A stretch of 64,000 nucleotides of DNA from Methylophilaceae bacterium 11 (GTDB taxonomy: Bacteria; Pseudomonadota; Gammaproteobacteria; Burkholderiales; Methylophilaceae), in the NCBI GenBank assembly GCA_000525025.1, contig JCKJ01000001.1, positions 434,001 through 498,000 of the forward strand. Direction: 5' to 3'. A program made the translations under genes and the position numbers. Position 1 is the stretch's first letter. Each line of letters begins with the position of its first letter. This document shows, piece after piece, positions 26,961-34,979 of this stretch. Below the pieces are notes generated by a model. The model was not told where the DNA came from. It saw only the letters and a list, made by a program, of their open reading frames with translations, and ran no database searches.

Positions 26961-27491
26961 TTAATGAGGGTTTTCCGGAGCGGCTTCAATGCGCTGCGCA
27001 CCGTTAAAACGCTTGTTCCAGTATGCGCTGTCCATGCTTTCTACGCGCACGCTGCCACCAGCACTGGGCGAGTGAATGAATTTGTTGTCGCCCATATAAA
27101 TACCTACATGTGAGAACGCAGTTTTTAATGTATTAAAGAACACTAAATCGCCGGGCTGCAATTCATCTTTTTTAACGGTCTTACCCATTTGGCTAATGGC
27201 GCGCGCGGTTGGGGGAAGTGTGATTTTGGTGGCTTGGCTAAACACATAGCGCACAAAGCCACTACAATCAAACCCAGTTTCGGGCGATTTTCCGCCATAT
27301 TTATATTGAATGCCGGTTAGGCTAAGCGCTTGCATCAAGACTTCTTGTGCTTTATCCGACCAAGTTGGTGTGGTGTTGACTGCCTCTGGCGTTTCTTCAG
27401 CCATCGAGGCGTGGTTTGCAGCTTTAATCAGATCATCTGCAAGACAGATGTTGCTGCATAACAAGCTCATCAGAAAGAGTAATTTGTACAT
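26961..27491 (-). CDS. NlpC/P60 (C40) cell-wall endopeptidase
   Basis: This 176-residue exported protein cleaves peptide bonds in peptidoglycan stems. Residues 1-18 form a signal peptide (LLFLMSLLCSNICLADD). The catalytic Cys lies in GFDCSGFVRYVF near residue 90, the catalytic His in FSHVGIYMGDNKFIHSPS near residue 137, and a third polar residue follows in IHSPSAGG. Length is as usual for small family members such as Spr/MepS-like enzymes. The gene has a good leader 3' of a terminator that ends the preceding gene. A single-domain enzyme; no LysM or SH3 domain is seen. Confidence 0.92.
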   Translation of the reverse strand: MYKLLFLMSLLCSNICLADDLIKAANHASMAEETPEAVNTTPTWSDKAQEVLMQALSLTGIQYKYGGKSPETGFDCSGFVRYVFSQATKITLPPTARAISQMGKTVKKDELQPGDLVFFNTLKTAFSHVGIYMGDNKFIHSPSAGGSVRVESMDSAYWNKRFNGAQRIEAAPENPH

Positions 27492-27502
27492 AGAAACTGA
27501 TC

Positions 27503-27541
27503 AATAAAAAAGCCTATCTGTCATTGTCTGCAGATAGGCTT
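27503..27541 (-). terminator. Strong terminator of the glycine-zipper gene
   Basis: An 11-bp perfect stem (AAGCCTATCTG and CAGATAGGCTT) with a 10-base loop is followed by TTTTTTATTG on the minus strand, 11 bases after the gene at 27552-27839. Confidence 0.9.
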
Positions 27542-27551
27542 GAGTGATTGA

Positions 27552-27839
27552 TTATTGTTTTGCCATTGCGTTTTTGACTGCGCCGACAATAGCGAGTAAT
27601 ACTGCGCCACCCACTCCGCCACCTGCCACTTGAGTGATGATGGTGCCAATATCCATGCTACCAGCTGCAGCAGCACCGCCAACGCCTAACATGCCGAGTA
27701 GCTGACCACCAATACCACCACCTAAAATACCCACCAATGAGTTACCAAGCGTGCCTAAGCTTGCATTTTTCATTAGATTGCCTGCAATGTTGCCACCTAC
27801 TGCACCACTAATTAACTGAATAATAAGACCTAGATCCAT
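27552..27839 (-). CDS. Glycine-zipper membrane protein with internal duplication
   Basis: This 95-residue hydrophobic protein starts at 27839, where GGGAGG lies 4 bases upstream; a TTG start at 27851 would include the ribosome-binding site. It has two similar halves: MDLGLIIQLISGAVGGNIAG and MDIGTIITQVAGGGVGGAV, each followed by KNA, with a Gly-rich middle (GILGGGIGGQLLGMLG). Such GxxxG-rich helices pack in membranes. I do not recognise a family name; similar small proteins occur widely in proteobacteria without known function. It ends at a strong terminator and starts about 180 bases from the divergent dinG gene. Confidence 0.65.
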   Translation of the reverse strand: MDLGLIIQLISGAVGGNIAGNLMKNASLGTLGNSLVGILGGGIGGQLLGMLGVGGAAAAGSMDIGTIITQVAGGGVGGAVLLAIVGAVKNAMAKQ

Positions 27840-28021
27840 ACAACCTCCCAAAATAATATTGATACAAGGTACAAAAAATGTGATTTGGTGAAACGTACAG
27901 CATGCTTAGGCTAACAGGCTATTATTCGTATGACAAGATTATTTTTGCAGATTAAATGTGAAAAAGCCTTAAATAACAGGATGTTTGCGGAAAATTTACA
28001 TATTCATGGGATAATTTTGGG

Positions 28022-29959
28022 ATGTCAGTTCCATCATCATTACACGACGTTTTTAAAACGGGTGGTGCATTAGCACAAGCAATCGAAGGTTTCAGCGAGC
28101 GCACGCAACAGCTTGAAATGGCGTTGGCGATTGAGTCCGCAATTCAGGAAAACAAGCAATTGGTAGCAGAAGCAGGCACCGGTACCGGCAAAACCTTTGC
28201 CTATTTAGTCCCTGCGCTACTTTCCGGGGGTAAGGTCATTATTTCCACCGGGACGAAAACCTTACAAGACCAATTATTTAATCGTGATTTACCCAATGTG
28301 CGAGATGCACTCAAAGTGCCAGTCACGGTAAGTATGCTCAAAGGCCGTGCCAATTATGTCTGCCATTATCATTTGGCACGGGCCAGCCAAGAAGGGCGTT
28401 TTGCCTCGCGCGAGGATGCGCAATATCTCCCAATCATTCAAAGTTTTGCAGAAAACTCACCCACTGGTGACAAAGCTGAACTAACAACTGTGCCTGAAAA
28501 CGCGACAGTCTGGCAGCAAGTCACCTCCACCCGTGATAACTGCTTGGGGCAGGAGTGCCAATATTACAAAGAGTGCTTTGTGATGGAAGCGCGCAAACAG
28601 GCGTTGGCTGCGGATGTGGTGGTGGTCAATCATCATTTGTTTTTTGCCGATGTGATGTTGCGTGATGAAGGCGTGGCCGAACTGCTGCCTAGCGCCAATA
28701 CCGTCATTTTTGATGAGGCACATCAACTGCCGGAAGTGGCCGGCTTGTTTTTTGGTGAGGATATCTCTACCAGCCAGTTGATGGAGTTAGCGCGCGATTG
28801 CATGATGCTGTACTTGAGTATTGCCAAAGACTGTGCAGCGTTGGGTGATGCTGTGCCTGTGCTGGAAAAAGCCTGTAAAGATTTTAGGCTGGTGTTCCAA
28901 TACGAAGGCTCGCGTATGCAGGTGCAAAAAGCATTGGCATTGAAAAAATTTGAAACCGCTTTTAGCGATATGCAAGCGGCGTTGCGCCAACTCAATGCCG
29001 TGCTAGATACGCAAGCAGCACGTGACCCGGCGCTGGAAAAATGCTGGCAACGTGGTGAGGCCTTGTTAGCGCAACTCGAAAGTTGGCTGAAAGCCAGCAA
29101 TACCAATTTAGTGCGCTGGGTTGAGGTGTTTACGCAAAGCGTGCAATTGCATGCTACACCGCTGAGTGTGGCAGAAAGTTTTGGTAAGCAATTAAACGCA
29201 CAACCGCGCGCTTGGATATTTACATCGGCTACGTTGGCGGTGAAAAGTGATTTTAGCCATTACATTGCCCAAATGGGCTTGCATGCTGCGGCTACTGGGT
29301 TTTGGGAGAGCCCGTTTGATTATGGCAACCAAGCCTTATTATATGCACCAGCCAATATGCCAGACCCGAATAGTTCTGCCTATACTGCCGCCGTGGCTGC
29401 AGTCAGTTTGCCTGTGATTCAAGCCAGCCGAGGGCGGGCGTTTGTATTATGTACCTCACTCAAGGCCATGCGCGAAGTGCATGCGCTGCTAAAAGAAGCT
29501 TTTGCCGAACAGGGCATGGAGTATCCATTGTTGATGCAAGGCGAGAGTACACGTACTGAGTTGCTGGACCGCTTTCGTACGCATGGCAATGCCGTGTTGG
29601 TCGGCTCGCAAAGCTTTTGGGAGGGCGTGGATGTGCGTGGCGAAGCGCTGAGTGCAGTGATTATTGATAAGTTGCCATTCGCACCGCCCGATGATCCCGT
29701 ACTGTCTGCGCGCATTGATAAAATGAACGAGGAAGGCAAAAACGCCTTTATGGAATACCAATTGCCGTATTCCGTGATTACCTTAAAGCAGGGTGCCGGC
29801 CGATTGATTCGAGATGAACAAGACCGAGGCGTATTGGTAATTTGCGATCCACGCTTGATTACCAAACCCTATGGCAGACGCATCTGGCAAAGCTTGCCGC
29901 CATTTAAGCGCACTAAAGAGTTGGCGGACGTAGAGGCGTTTTTTGAAGGGGAGTCCTGA
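28022..29959 (+). CDS. ATP-dependent DNA helicase, DinG/YoaA family
   Basis: This 645-residue XPD-like superfamily 2 helicase is likely to unwind DNA 5'-3' with an iron-sulfur cluster. Walker A is EAGTGTGKTFAYLVP near residue 49, and the DEAH box is VIFDEAHQLPEV near residue 227. Four Cys suited to the 4Fe-4S cluster lie in between: YVCHYHLA, then NCLGQECQYYKECF. Motif VI appears as LKQGAGRLIRDEQDRG. Without a nuclease domain it matches YoaA-type helicases, which help repair blocked replication. The gene ends 4 bases before an AT-rich hypothetical gene. Confidence 0.93.
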   Translation: MSVPSSLHDVFKTGGALAQAIEGFSERTQQLEMALAIESAIQENKQLVAEAGTGTGKTFAYLVPALLSGGKVIISTGTKTLQDQLFNRDLPNVRDALKVPVTVSMLKGRANYVCHYHLARASQEGRFASREDAQYLPIIQSFAENSPTGDKAELTTVPENATVWQQVTSTRDNCLGQECQYYKECFVMEARKQALAADVVVVNHHLFFADVMLRDEGVAELLPSANTVIFDEAHQLPEVAGLFFGEDISTSQLMELARDCMMLYLSIAKDCAALGDAVPVLEKACKDFRLVFQYEGSRMQVQKALALKKFETAFSDMQAALRQLNAVLDTQAARDPALEKCWQRGEALLAQLESWLKASNTNLVRWVEVFTQSVQLHATPLSVAESFGKQLNAQPRAWIFTSATLAVKSDFSHYIAQMGLHAAATGFWESPFDYGNQALLYAPANMPDPNSSAYTAAVAAVSLPVIQASRGRAFVLCTSLKAMREVHALLKEAFAEQGMEYPLLMQGESTRTELLDRFRTHGNAVLVGSQSFWEGVDVRGEALSAVIIDKLPFAPPDDPVLSARIDKMNEEGKNAFMEYQLPYSVITLKQGAGRLIRDEQDRGVLVICDPRLITKPYGRRIWQSLPPFKRTKELADVEAFFEGES

Positions 29960-29963
29960 ATTT

Positions 29964-30608
29964 ATGAGTCAAAATAATAAGGAATTTACAGTTGCAACTT
30001 ATACCATGGATGAATGGGCTCAAATAAAGACAAAGGCTGCTGAAAGTTTAATGCTTCCGGTTGGTAACGAAATTGAGTATTCGATTTCATTTATAGCCTT
30101 ATTGCTTCAAGCACAAAATGAACGTTGGTTTGATGTTAATAGTGTGTCTGACGAGGTTAGATGTTTAGCTGGATTGTCATCATGTACTGTAACTAAAGAC
30201 GCTGAACCACTATTTAAAAATGAATTTAGAGGTCAAGATTTTTGGCATAAACATTTTTTTGATGCGCGATTTATACCGAAGAATATTTCAAATGAGCTAA
30301 AAAGAGATAGTGCAGAGTTCAAACTATGGATAAATAAAGAGTTTGAATCGTTGCCAGAAGATGAAGCATTGCGAATTAATTGGTTAATACATCAATATTC
30401 GATTGGTGCATTAGAATATAGGGCAGGTATTCATGAAAGTGTTTCTAGGCCTACCGATAAAAAGCGTATTACTGGTGAGTGGATAATATATAAGCCATAT
30501 CAAGGGAAGTTATATTTTTTAGATATAGCTTTTCATAATCAAGGTAGTGAACTTTACCGTACTCTAAAAGCACACTGTGAAGCTGAGTATCCTTTTCTAT
30601 TTCATTAA
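29964..30608 (+). CDS. AT-rich orphan gene of unknown function
   Basis: This 214-residue protein is not recognised. The start at 29964 (MSQNNKEFTVATYTMDEWA) is chosen over an upstream ATG at 29943 that overlaps the helicase gene. Codon use is visibly AT-rich (many AAA, ATT, TTA, AAT), unlike the helicase before it and arfB after it. The sequence is mostly charged and aromatic with no signal peptide or membrane segment. The C-terminal part (TGEWIIYKPYQGKLYFLDIA) looks like a compact alpha/beta fold. The gene sits tightly between dinG-like and arfB, which suggests it was inserted into the cluster. No function is proposed. Confidence 0.62.
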   Translation: MSQNNKEFTVATYTMDEWAQIKTKAAESLMLPVGNEIEYSISFIALLLQAQNERWFDVNSVSDEVRCLAGLSSCTVTKDAEPLFKNEFRGQDFWHKHFFDARFIPKNISNELKRDSAEFKLWINKEFESLPEDEALRINWLIHQYSIGALEYRAGIHESVSRPTDKKRITGEWIIYKPYQGKLYFLDIAFHNQGSELYRTLKAHCEAEYPFLFH

Positions 30609-30619
30609 GCTCGTAACAG

Positions 30620-31036
30620 TTGAATTTAATCATCATCCCAGAAGCTGAATACGAACTCACCGCCATTCGCGCGCAAGGAGCGGGCGGACAAAACGTCAAT
30701 AAAGTATCGAGTGCGATTCACCTGCGTTTTGATATTCATGCTTCATCTTTAAGCGACTGGCTGAAGACGCGTTTACTAGAGAGCAAAGATAGCCGGATTA
30801 CGGAACAGGGCGTGTTGATTATTAAGGCACAACAATTCCGTACGCAAGAAGCCAATAAAAAAGACGCGATTAAACGCTTGCATGAGATAGTGAGTGCCGC
30901 GAATTTTGTGCTTCCAACACGTTATGCCACACGCCCTACACGTGCTTCACAAAAGCGCAGAGTCGAGGGAAAAGTACAGCGCGGTAAAATCAAGCTAGGG
31001 CGCGGTCGTGTAGATTATGGCAAAATAGGCGAATGA
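30620..31036 (+). CDS. arfB: Alternative ribosome-rescue factor / peptidyl-tRNA hydrolase ArfB
   Basis: This 138-residue protein releases peptides from ribosomes stalled at mRNA ends. It starts at TTG at 30620 and carries the catalytic GGQ in AIRAQGAGGQNVNKVSSA near residue 22. The basic C-terminal tail (RASQKRRVEGKVQRGKIKLG) enters the mRNA channel in homologs. Length is normal for YaeJ/ArfB. It lies upstream of tsaB and rimI, which fits a translation-related cluster, though a 43-base gap separates it from tsaB. Confidence 0.94.
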   Translation: MNLIIIPEAEYELTAIRAQGAGGQNVNKVSSAIHLRFDIHASSLSDWLKTRLLESKDSRITEQGVLIIKAQQFRTQEANKKDAIKRLHEIVSAANFVLPTRYATRPTRASQKRRVEGKVQRGKIKLGRGRVDYGKIGE

Positions 31037-31079
31037 TTTTTCACATCTGTTTTGCAGATGGCACAGCCCACACATACTC

Positions 31080-31769
31080 ATGAATTTACTCGCTTTTGAT
31101 ACCTCTACTGAATTTTTGTCTATTGCCCTACAGGTAGGTGTGCAGTCTTGGGCGTTTGATGTTGAGGCTGGTGCAACCGCCTCTCAGCGTATTTTGCCGG
31201 AGATTCACGCCCTATTACAAAGCGCTAATATTGAATTAACCGCGCTGGATGGTGTTGCATTTGGCGCCGGGCCTGGTGCATTTACCGGTGTGCGTGTTGC
31301 TTGTGGCGTCGCCCAAGGCTTGGCATTTGGTGCAAACCTGCCAGTAGTAGGGGTGCACACCTTAATGGCAGTCGCGCAGGCCAGCGGACAAGATAAAGTG
31401 ATTGTTTGTCAGGATGCGCGGATGGGTGAGGTGTATTTTGCGGTCTATGAGAAAGTAACGGATGTGTGGACAACGATCTCTCCGGCAATTGTATGTAAGC
31501 CAGAGCTAGTGCCAGCGCTCACAGGCAGCGATTGGGTAGGCGCGGGCAGTGGTTGGGGGGTGTATGCGCCACAATTAACGGCTATATATGCAGATCAGTT
31601 ACGTAAAATACTGCCAGCCGTGACGCCGAATGCGCAAGCTATTTTGGCATTGGCGCAACCTATGTTTTTGGCTGGATTAGCACAAGCGGCAGAAGACATT
31701 GCACCGATTTATATTCGGAATCGTGTTGCTTTAACCACGCAAGAGCGTGCACAGGGGTTGCGTATATGA
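31080..31769 (+). CDS. tsaB: tRNA threonylcarbamoyladenosine biosynthesis protein TsaB
   Basis: This 229-residue ASKHA-fold protein partners TsaD and TsaE in forming t6A at position 37 of ANN-decoding tRNAs. The N-terminal LLAFDTSTEFLSIAL and the GPGAFTGVRVACGVAQGLAF motif near residue 62 are typical. TsaB lacks catalytic residues but dimerises with TsaD. Length is normal. Its stop overlaps the rimI start (ATGA), so the two are translationally coupled. Confidence 0.94.
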   Translation: MNLLAFDTSTEFLSIALQVGVQSWAFDVEAGATASQRILPEIHALLQSANIELTALDGVAFGAGPGAFTGVRVACGVAQGLAFGANLPVVGVHTLMAVAQASGQDKVIVCQDARMGEVYFAVYEKVTDVWTTISPAIVCKPELVPALTGSDWVGAGSGWGVYAPQLTAIYADQLRKILPAVTPNAQAILALAQPMFLAGLAQAAEDIAPIYIRNRVALTTQERAQGLRI

Positions 31770-32242
31770 GTGCGGTATTAGCGCAAGTATTGGCATTGCG
31801 GCCCATGCAGATGGAGGATATGGAGGCTATCATGGCGATTGAGCCTACTATTTACTCGCATCCGTGGACACGTGGCAATTTTGTAGATTCGCTCAACTCA
31901 GGATACAGCGCTTGGGTGCTGTTACAACAACAAAAAGTCATTGGCTATGCTTTAATGATGATGGTGCTGGATGAAGCGCATTTGCTCAATATTAGCGTGG
32001 CTAAGCCCCAACAAAAACAGGGCTTAGGCCGCTATCTGCTGACGCATATGATTGAAATTTCCAAGCGTCACAAGGCCGCCAATATGTTTTTGGAAGTGCG
32101 CACGAGTAATCTTTCTGCCATCACTTTGTACGAAAGTATGGGTTTTTGCGAGATGGCGATACGCCGAGGATATTATCCTGCTGACCCGGTTATCTTTAAA
32201 TCGGGGCGTGAGGATGCGATGTTAATGGGGCTGGCCTTATGA
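31766..32242 (+). CDS. rimI: Ribosomal protein S18-alanine N-acetyltransferase
   Basis: This 158-residue GNAT-family enzyme acetylates the N-terminal alanine of ribosomal protein S18. The acetyl-CoA-binding core is visible as ISVAKPQQKQGLGRYLLTH near residue 72 (Q/R-x-x-G-x-G/A), and the C-terminal LEVRTSNLSAITLYESMGF carries the acetyl-acceptor side motif. Length is normal. The gene overlaps tsaB upstream (ATGA) and the UDG-like gene downstream (ATGA). In many proteobacteria rimI is followed by a functional family 4 or 5 uracil-DNA glycosylase gene, and here a decayed relative takes that place. Confidence 0.93.
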   Translation: MSAVLAQVLALRPMQMEDMEAIMAIEPTIYSHPWTRGNFVDSLNSGYSAWVLLQQQKVIGYALMMMVLDEAHLLNISVAKPQQKQGLGRYLLTHMIEISKRHKAANMFLEVRTSNLSAITLYESMGFCEMAIRRGYYPADPVIFKSGREDAMLMGLAL

Positions 32243-32847
32243 GTGTAACGCGTGAAGATATATTCCGTGAGTTAGAACTACTGCCAGTATGGCAATTGAA
32301 TTCTGCACAGGTGGCGGCACCTCGGCCTGTGTCTCAATCTATTGCTACACCTAAAGTGGCTGATGTGCCTGAACCCCCGCAAATCATTTTGCCACCGGAA
32401 ATTGAAACGCCTCATTCAACGCTGTCTCCAGTATCGGCAGAACCGCCGCTAGAAAAAGTGGCGGTGACATGGCTATTGTATTGCCCGTTACCAGATGCCA
32501 ATATTGAAGCGCCTGCCAGTGCAGACATGCTGACGTTATTGAAGAATATGATCAATGCGATGCAACTATTGTCTACTGACTATCAACTGGTACATGATGA
32601 GCAAGTGTTGCTGCGCTATCAACCTGAGTACGCACTGCTGTTTGGTTTGGCCGCCGCCAATACTTTTTTGGGCACGCAAGCGCCAGACGTGGAAACTTTA
32701 GGCAACCAACCTGTTCTGCATGCACAAAGCAATTGCTGGGTGATCGATCATCCAGCAGATCTACTGCAAACCCCCATGCTTAAACGCAATGCATGGCGTG
32801 TGATGTGTGATGCTAAAGCGTATGCAACGCAGAAAAATACGCAGTAA
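32239..32847 (+). CDS. Degenerate uracil-DNA-glycosylase-like protein (UDG-superfamily relic or paralog)
   Basis: This 202-residue protein lies in the slot after rimI that usually holds a family 4/5 UDG gene. Two ends look like that family. The start MSVTREDIFRELELLPVWQL resembles the N-terminus of such genes, and the end WVIDHPADLLQTPMLKRNAW recalls the conserved HPAYLL..P..KRKAWEDL segment. ALLFGLAAANTFLGTQ resembles the ALG..AA..LLG strand before it. The central catalytic GExPGxxED region and the iron-sulfur cysteines are missing; in their place is a Pro-rich linker of about 70 residues. It could be a structural remnant or a non-catalytic paralog. Frame is intact. This is an inference from recalled motifs. 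Confidence 0.6.
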   Translation: MSVTREDIFRELELLPVWQLNSAQVAAPRPVSQSIATPKVADVPEPPQIILPPEIETPHSTLSPVSAEPPLEKVAVTWLLYCPLPDANIEAPASADMLTLLKNMINAMQLLSTDYQLVHDEQVLLRYQPEYALLFGLAAANTFLGTQAPDVETLGNQPVLHAQSNCWVIDHPADLLQTPMLKRNAWRVMCDAKAYATQKNTQ

Positions 32848-32964
32848 ACGCGTATAGTGCATCATCAGGCAATATAGCTTAGGCTTGAAATTGCTAGCTT
32901 AACCGCCATCTTTTAATCAACGATCATTGCACAAACATATTCCACACTAATTAAGGAGTGAATC

Positions 32965-33564
32965 ATGCGTCAACTTTATACCAAACTACTTCCGTTGTTA
33001 CTGGTGCTGGGTTTGTCCGGCTGCGGATACAATGCATTTCAAACGCTGGATGAAGAAACCAAGGCCAGTTGGTCAGAAGTGCTCAACCAATATCAACGCC
33101 GTGCCGATTTGGTACCTAATTTAGTGGAGACTGTAAAAGGCTATGCCGAGCACGAAAAAGAAGTGCTGACTGAAGTGGCCGATGCACGTTCTAAAGTAGG
33201 CAGCATTCAAGTGACCCCAGAAGTGCTGAACGACCCGGAAGCGTTTGCTAAATTCCAAGCGGCTCAAGGTCAATTAACAAGCGCACTATCACGCTTAATG
33301 GCGGTGGCTGAGAATTACCCTAACTTGAAAGCAGACCAAGGCTTTAGAGATTTACAAGCGCAGTTGGAAGGCACGGAAAACCGTGTGACCGTGGCACGTA
33401 ATCGCTATATTGAATCAGTGAAAGAATACAATATTTCAGTGCGCAGTTTCCCCAATAACTTAACGGCCATGATGTTTGGCTACAAAGCAAAACCTTCATT
33501 TACCGTAGAGAATGAAAAAGCCATTTCCTCTGCGCCTAAAGTTGATTTTGGAAACACTAAATAA
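32965..33564 (+). CDS. lemA: LemA-family lipoprotein
   Basis: This 199-residue protein has a lipobox (VLGLSGC, residues 14-20) and the LemA coiled-coil helical domain: WSEVLNQYQRRADLVPNLVE near residue 37, then SRLMAVAENYPNLKADQGF. LemA proteins are widespread membrane-attached helical bundles often next to TPM-domain genes, as here. AAGGAG lies 6 bases before the ATG at 32965. Function is not established. The gene begins the lemA-TPM-TPM group. Confidence 0.93.
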   Translation: MRQLYTKLLPLLLVLGLSGCGYNAFQTLDEETKASWSEVLNQYQRRADLVPNLVETVKGYAEHEKEVLTEVADARSKVGSIQVTPEVLNDPEAFAKFQAAQGQLTSALSRLMAVAENYPNLKADQGFRDLQAQLEGTENRVTVARNRYIESVKEYNISVRSFPNNLTAMMFGYKAKPSFTVENEKAISSAPKVDFGNTK

Positions 33565-33610
33565 TCTACGTGATGGTAGTGAATTACACGGCATTACGCA
33601 GGTGAACGTC

Positions 33611-34468
33611 ATGTTGAAACTAGTGCAGTGGGTGCTGCTAGTGCTGAGTTGGATTGCACTGCCGGCATTTTCTGCGCCTATGGCAATCCCGGCACTGACT
33701 TCACCGGTCACTGATTTAACACAGACCTTATCCCCTCAATCGCAGCAGTCGCTTGCACAAAAGCTTAACCAATTGTCGAAAGAAAAAGGCAGTCAGATCG
33801 CGGTGCTGATAGTGGATACGACACAGCCAGAAGACATTGCCCAGTTTGGCATACGTGTCGCTGAGGCTTGGAAAATCGGGCGTGACAAGCAAGATGATGG
33901 TGTGATTATTATTGTGGCCAAAGCAGACCGTAAAATGCGCATTGAGGTAGGTTACGGATTAGAAGGCGCTATCCCGGATTTAACTGCCAAACGCGTGATT
34001 AGCGAGACCATGGCACCGCGTTTTCGCCAAGGTGATTTTGAGGGTGGCCTCAACGCTGCGATCGATCAATTAACAGCGTTGATTGCAGGTGAAGCGCTGC
34101 CTGCGCCACAAAAAAAATCGTCGCAAGGTGGTGGGTTGTTAGAGTGGTTGCCTATTTTGATGTTTGTGGCCATTTTTACCGGTATGGTGCTGCGCAGTAT
34201 ATTTGGTACCTATGCTGGCAGCGCGCTCAATGGTGGCGCGCTCAGTGTGTTGGTGTGGGTGTTGGGCGGTGCATTGCTCACGGTAGGATTAGTCTTTATT
34301 GCCGCATTTATTTTCACACTAGCTATGGGTGGTAATCGCGGTGGTGGTTATGGCGGTTACCCAACTGGCTATGGTGGCGGCTATGGTGGTGGTGGTTTGA
34401 GTGGGCGTGATATTTTTAGTGGTGGCGGTGGTGATTTTGGCGGCGGCGGCGCTTCTGGAGATTGGTAA
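33611..34468 (+). CDS. TPM-domain protein, YgcG-like (membrane)
   Basis: This 285-residue protein has a signal peptide (residues 1-21, VLSWIALPAFSAP), an N-terminal TPM domain (DLTQTLSPQSQQSLAQKLNQL, then KIGRDKQDDGVIIIVAKADRK) and a C-terminal part with two transmembrane segments (GALLTVGLVFIAAFIFTLA). The tail is Gly-rich (GGGYGGYPTGYGGGYGGGG). The TPM domain is extracytoplasmic and linked to photosystem II repair in chloroplasts; in bacteria the role is unknown. The ATG at 33611 gives a clean signal peptide; an upstream start would overlap lemA. It follows lemA by 46 bases. Confidence 0.9.
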   Translation: MLKLVQWVLLVLSWIALPAFSAPMAIPALTSPVTDLTQTLSPQSQQSLAQKLNQLSKEKGSQIAVLIVDTTQPEDIAQFGIRVAEAWKIGRDKQDDGVIIIVAKADRKMRIEVGYGLEGAIPDLTAKRVISETMAPRFRQGDFEGGLNAAIDQLTALIAGEALPAPQKKSSQGGGLLEWLPILMFVAIFTGMVLRSIFGTYAGSALNGGALSVLVWVLGGALLTVGLVFIAAFIFTLAMGGNRGGGYGGYPTGYGGGYGGGGLSGRDIFSGGGGDFGGGGASGDW

Positions 34469-34469
34469 T

Positions 34470-34979
34470 ATGAAGAGACTGCATCCCATTCTGCGTTTTA
34501 TGCGACACGCACTGAGTACGCCGTGGCATGTGCGCCGCCATTTCTCGCCACAAGCGCTGCGGCGCATTGAGGCCGCCATTGCCAATAGTGAGCGCCTGCA
34601 TGCAGGGGAGATGCGCTTTGTTGTTGAAGCTGGCTTGCATCCTATGGATATTATTTGGAAGAAAACTCCCAGGCGACGTGCGCTGGAATTATTTGGGCAA
34701 TTGAATATTTGGGATACCGAACATAACAATGGAGTGCTGATTTATTTGCTATTGGCTGACCGTGATGTGGAAATCGTGGCCGACCGTGGCATTCATCGCT
34801 TGGTGAGAGATGATGGCTGGGAGTCAATCTGCCACCATATGGAACAGCAGTTTAGACAAGGTGCTTTTGAGGAAGGTGTTGTGAGTGGCATCGCCGAAAT
34901 CGGCGCATTATTGAGCCAGCATTTTCCCACGCAGAATGAGCAGCGTAATGAGCTCTCAAATCGTCCAGTGGTGCTGTAG
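34470..34979 (+). CDS. Second TPM-domain protein
   Basis: This 169-residue protein has a TPM domain without the long Gly-rich membrane tail of the previous gene. The core includes IAEIGALLSQHF and GVLIYLLLADRDVEIVADRG near residue 88, and DGWESICHHMEQQFRQG. It has no signal peptide or transmembrane helix that I can see, so the domain may face the cytoplasm or be exported another way. It starts at 34470, two bases after the previous stop. LemA with two TPM genes is a recurrent gene set. The next gene overlaps its end. Confidence 0.88.
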   Translation: MKRLHPILRFMRHALSTPWHVRRHFSPQALRRIEAAIANSERLHAGEMRFVVEAGLHPMDIIWKKTPRRRALELFGQLNIWDTEHNNGVLIYLLLADRDVEIVADRGIHRLVRDDGWESICHHMEQQFRQGAFEEGVVSGIAEIGALLSQHFPTQNEQRNELSNRPVVL

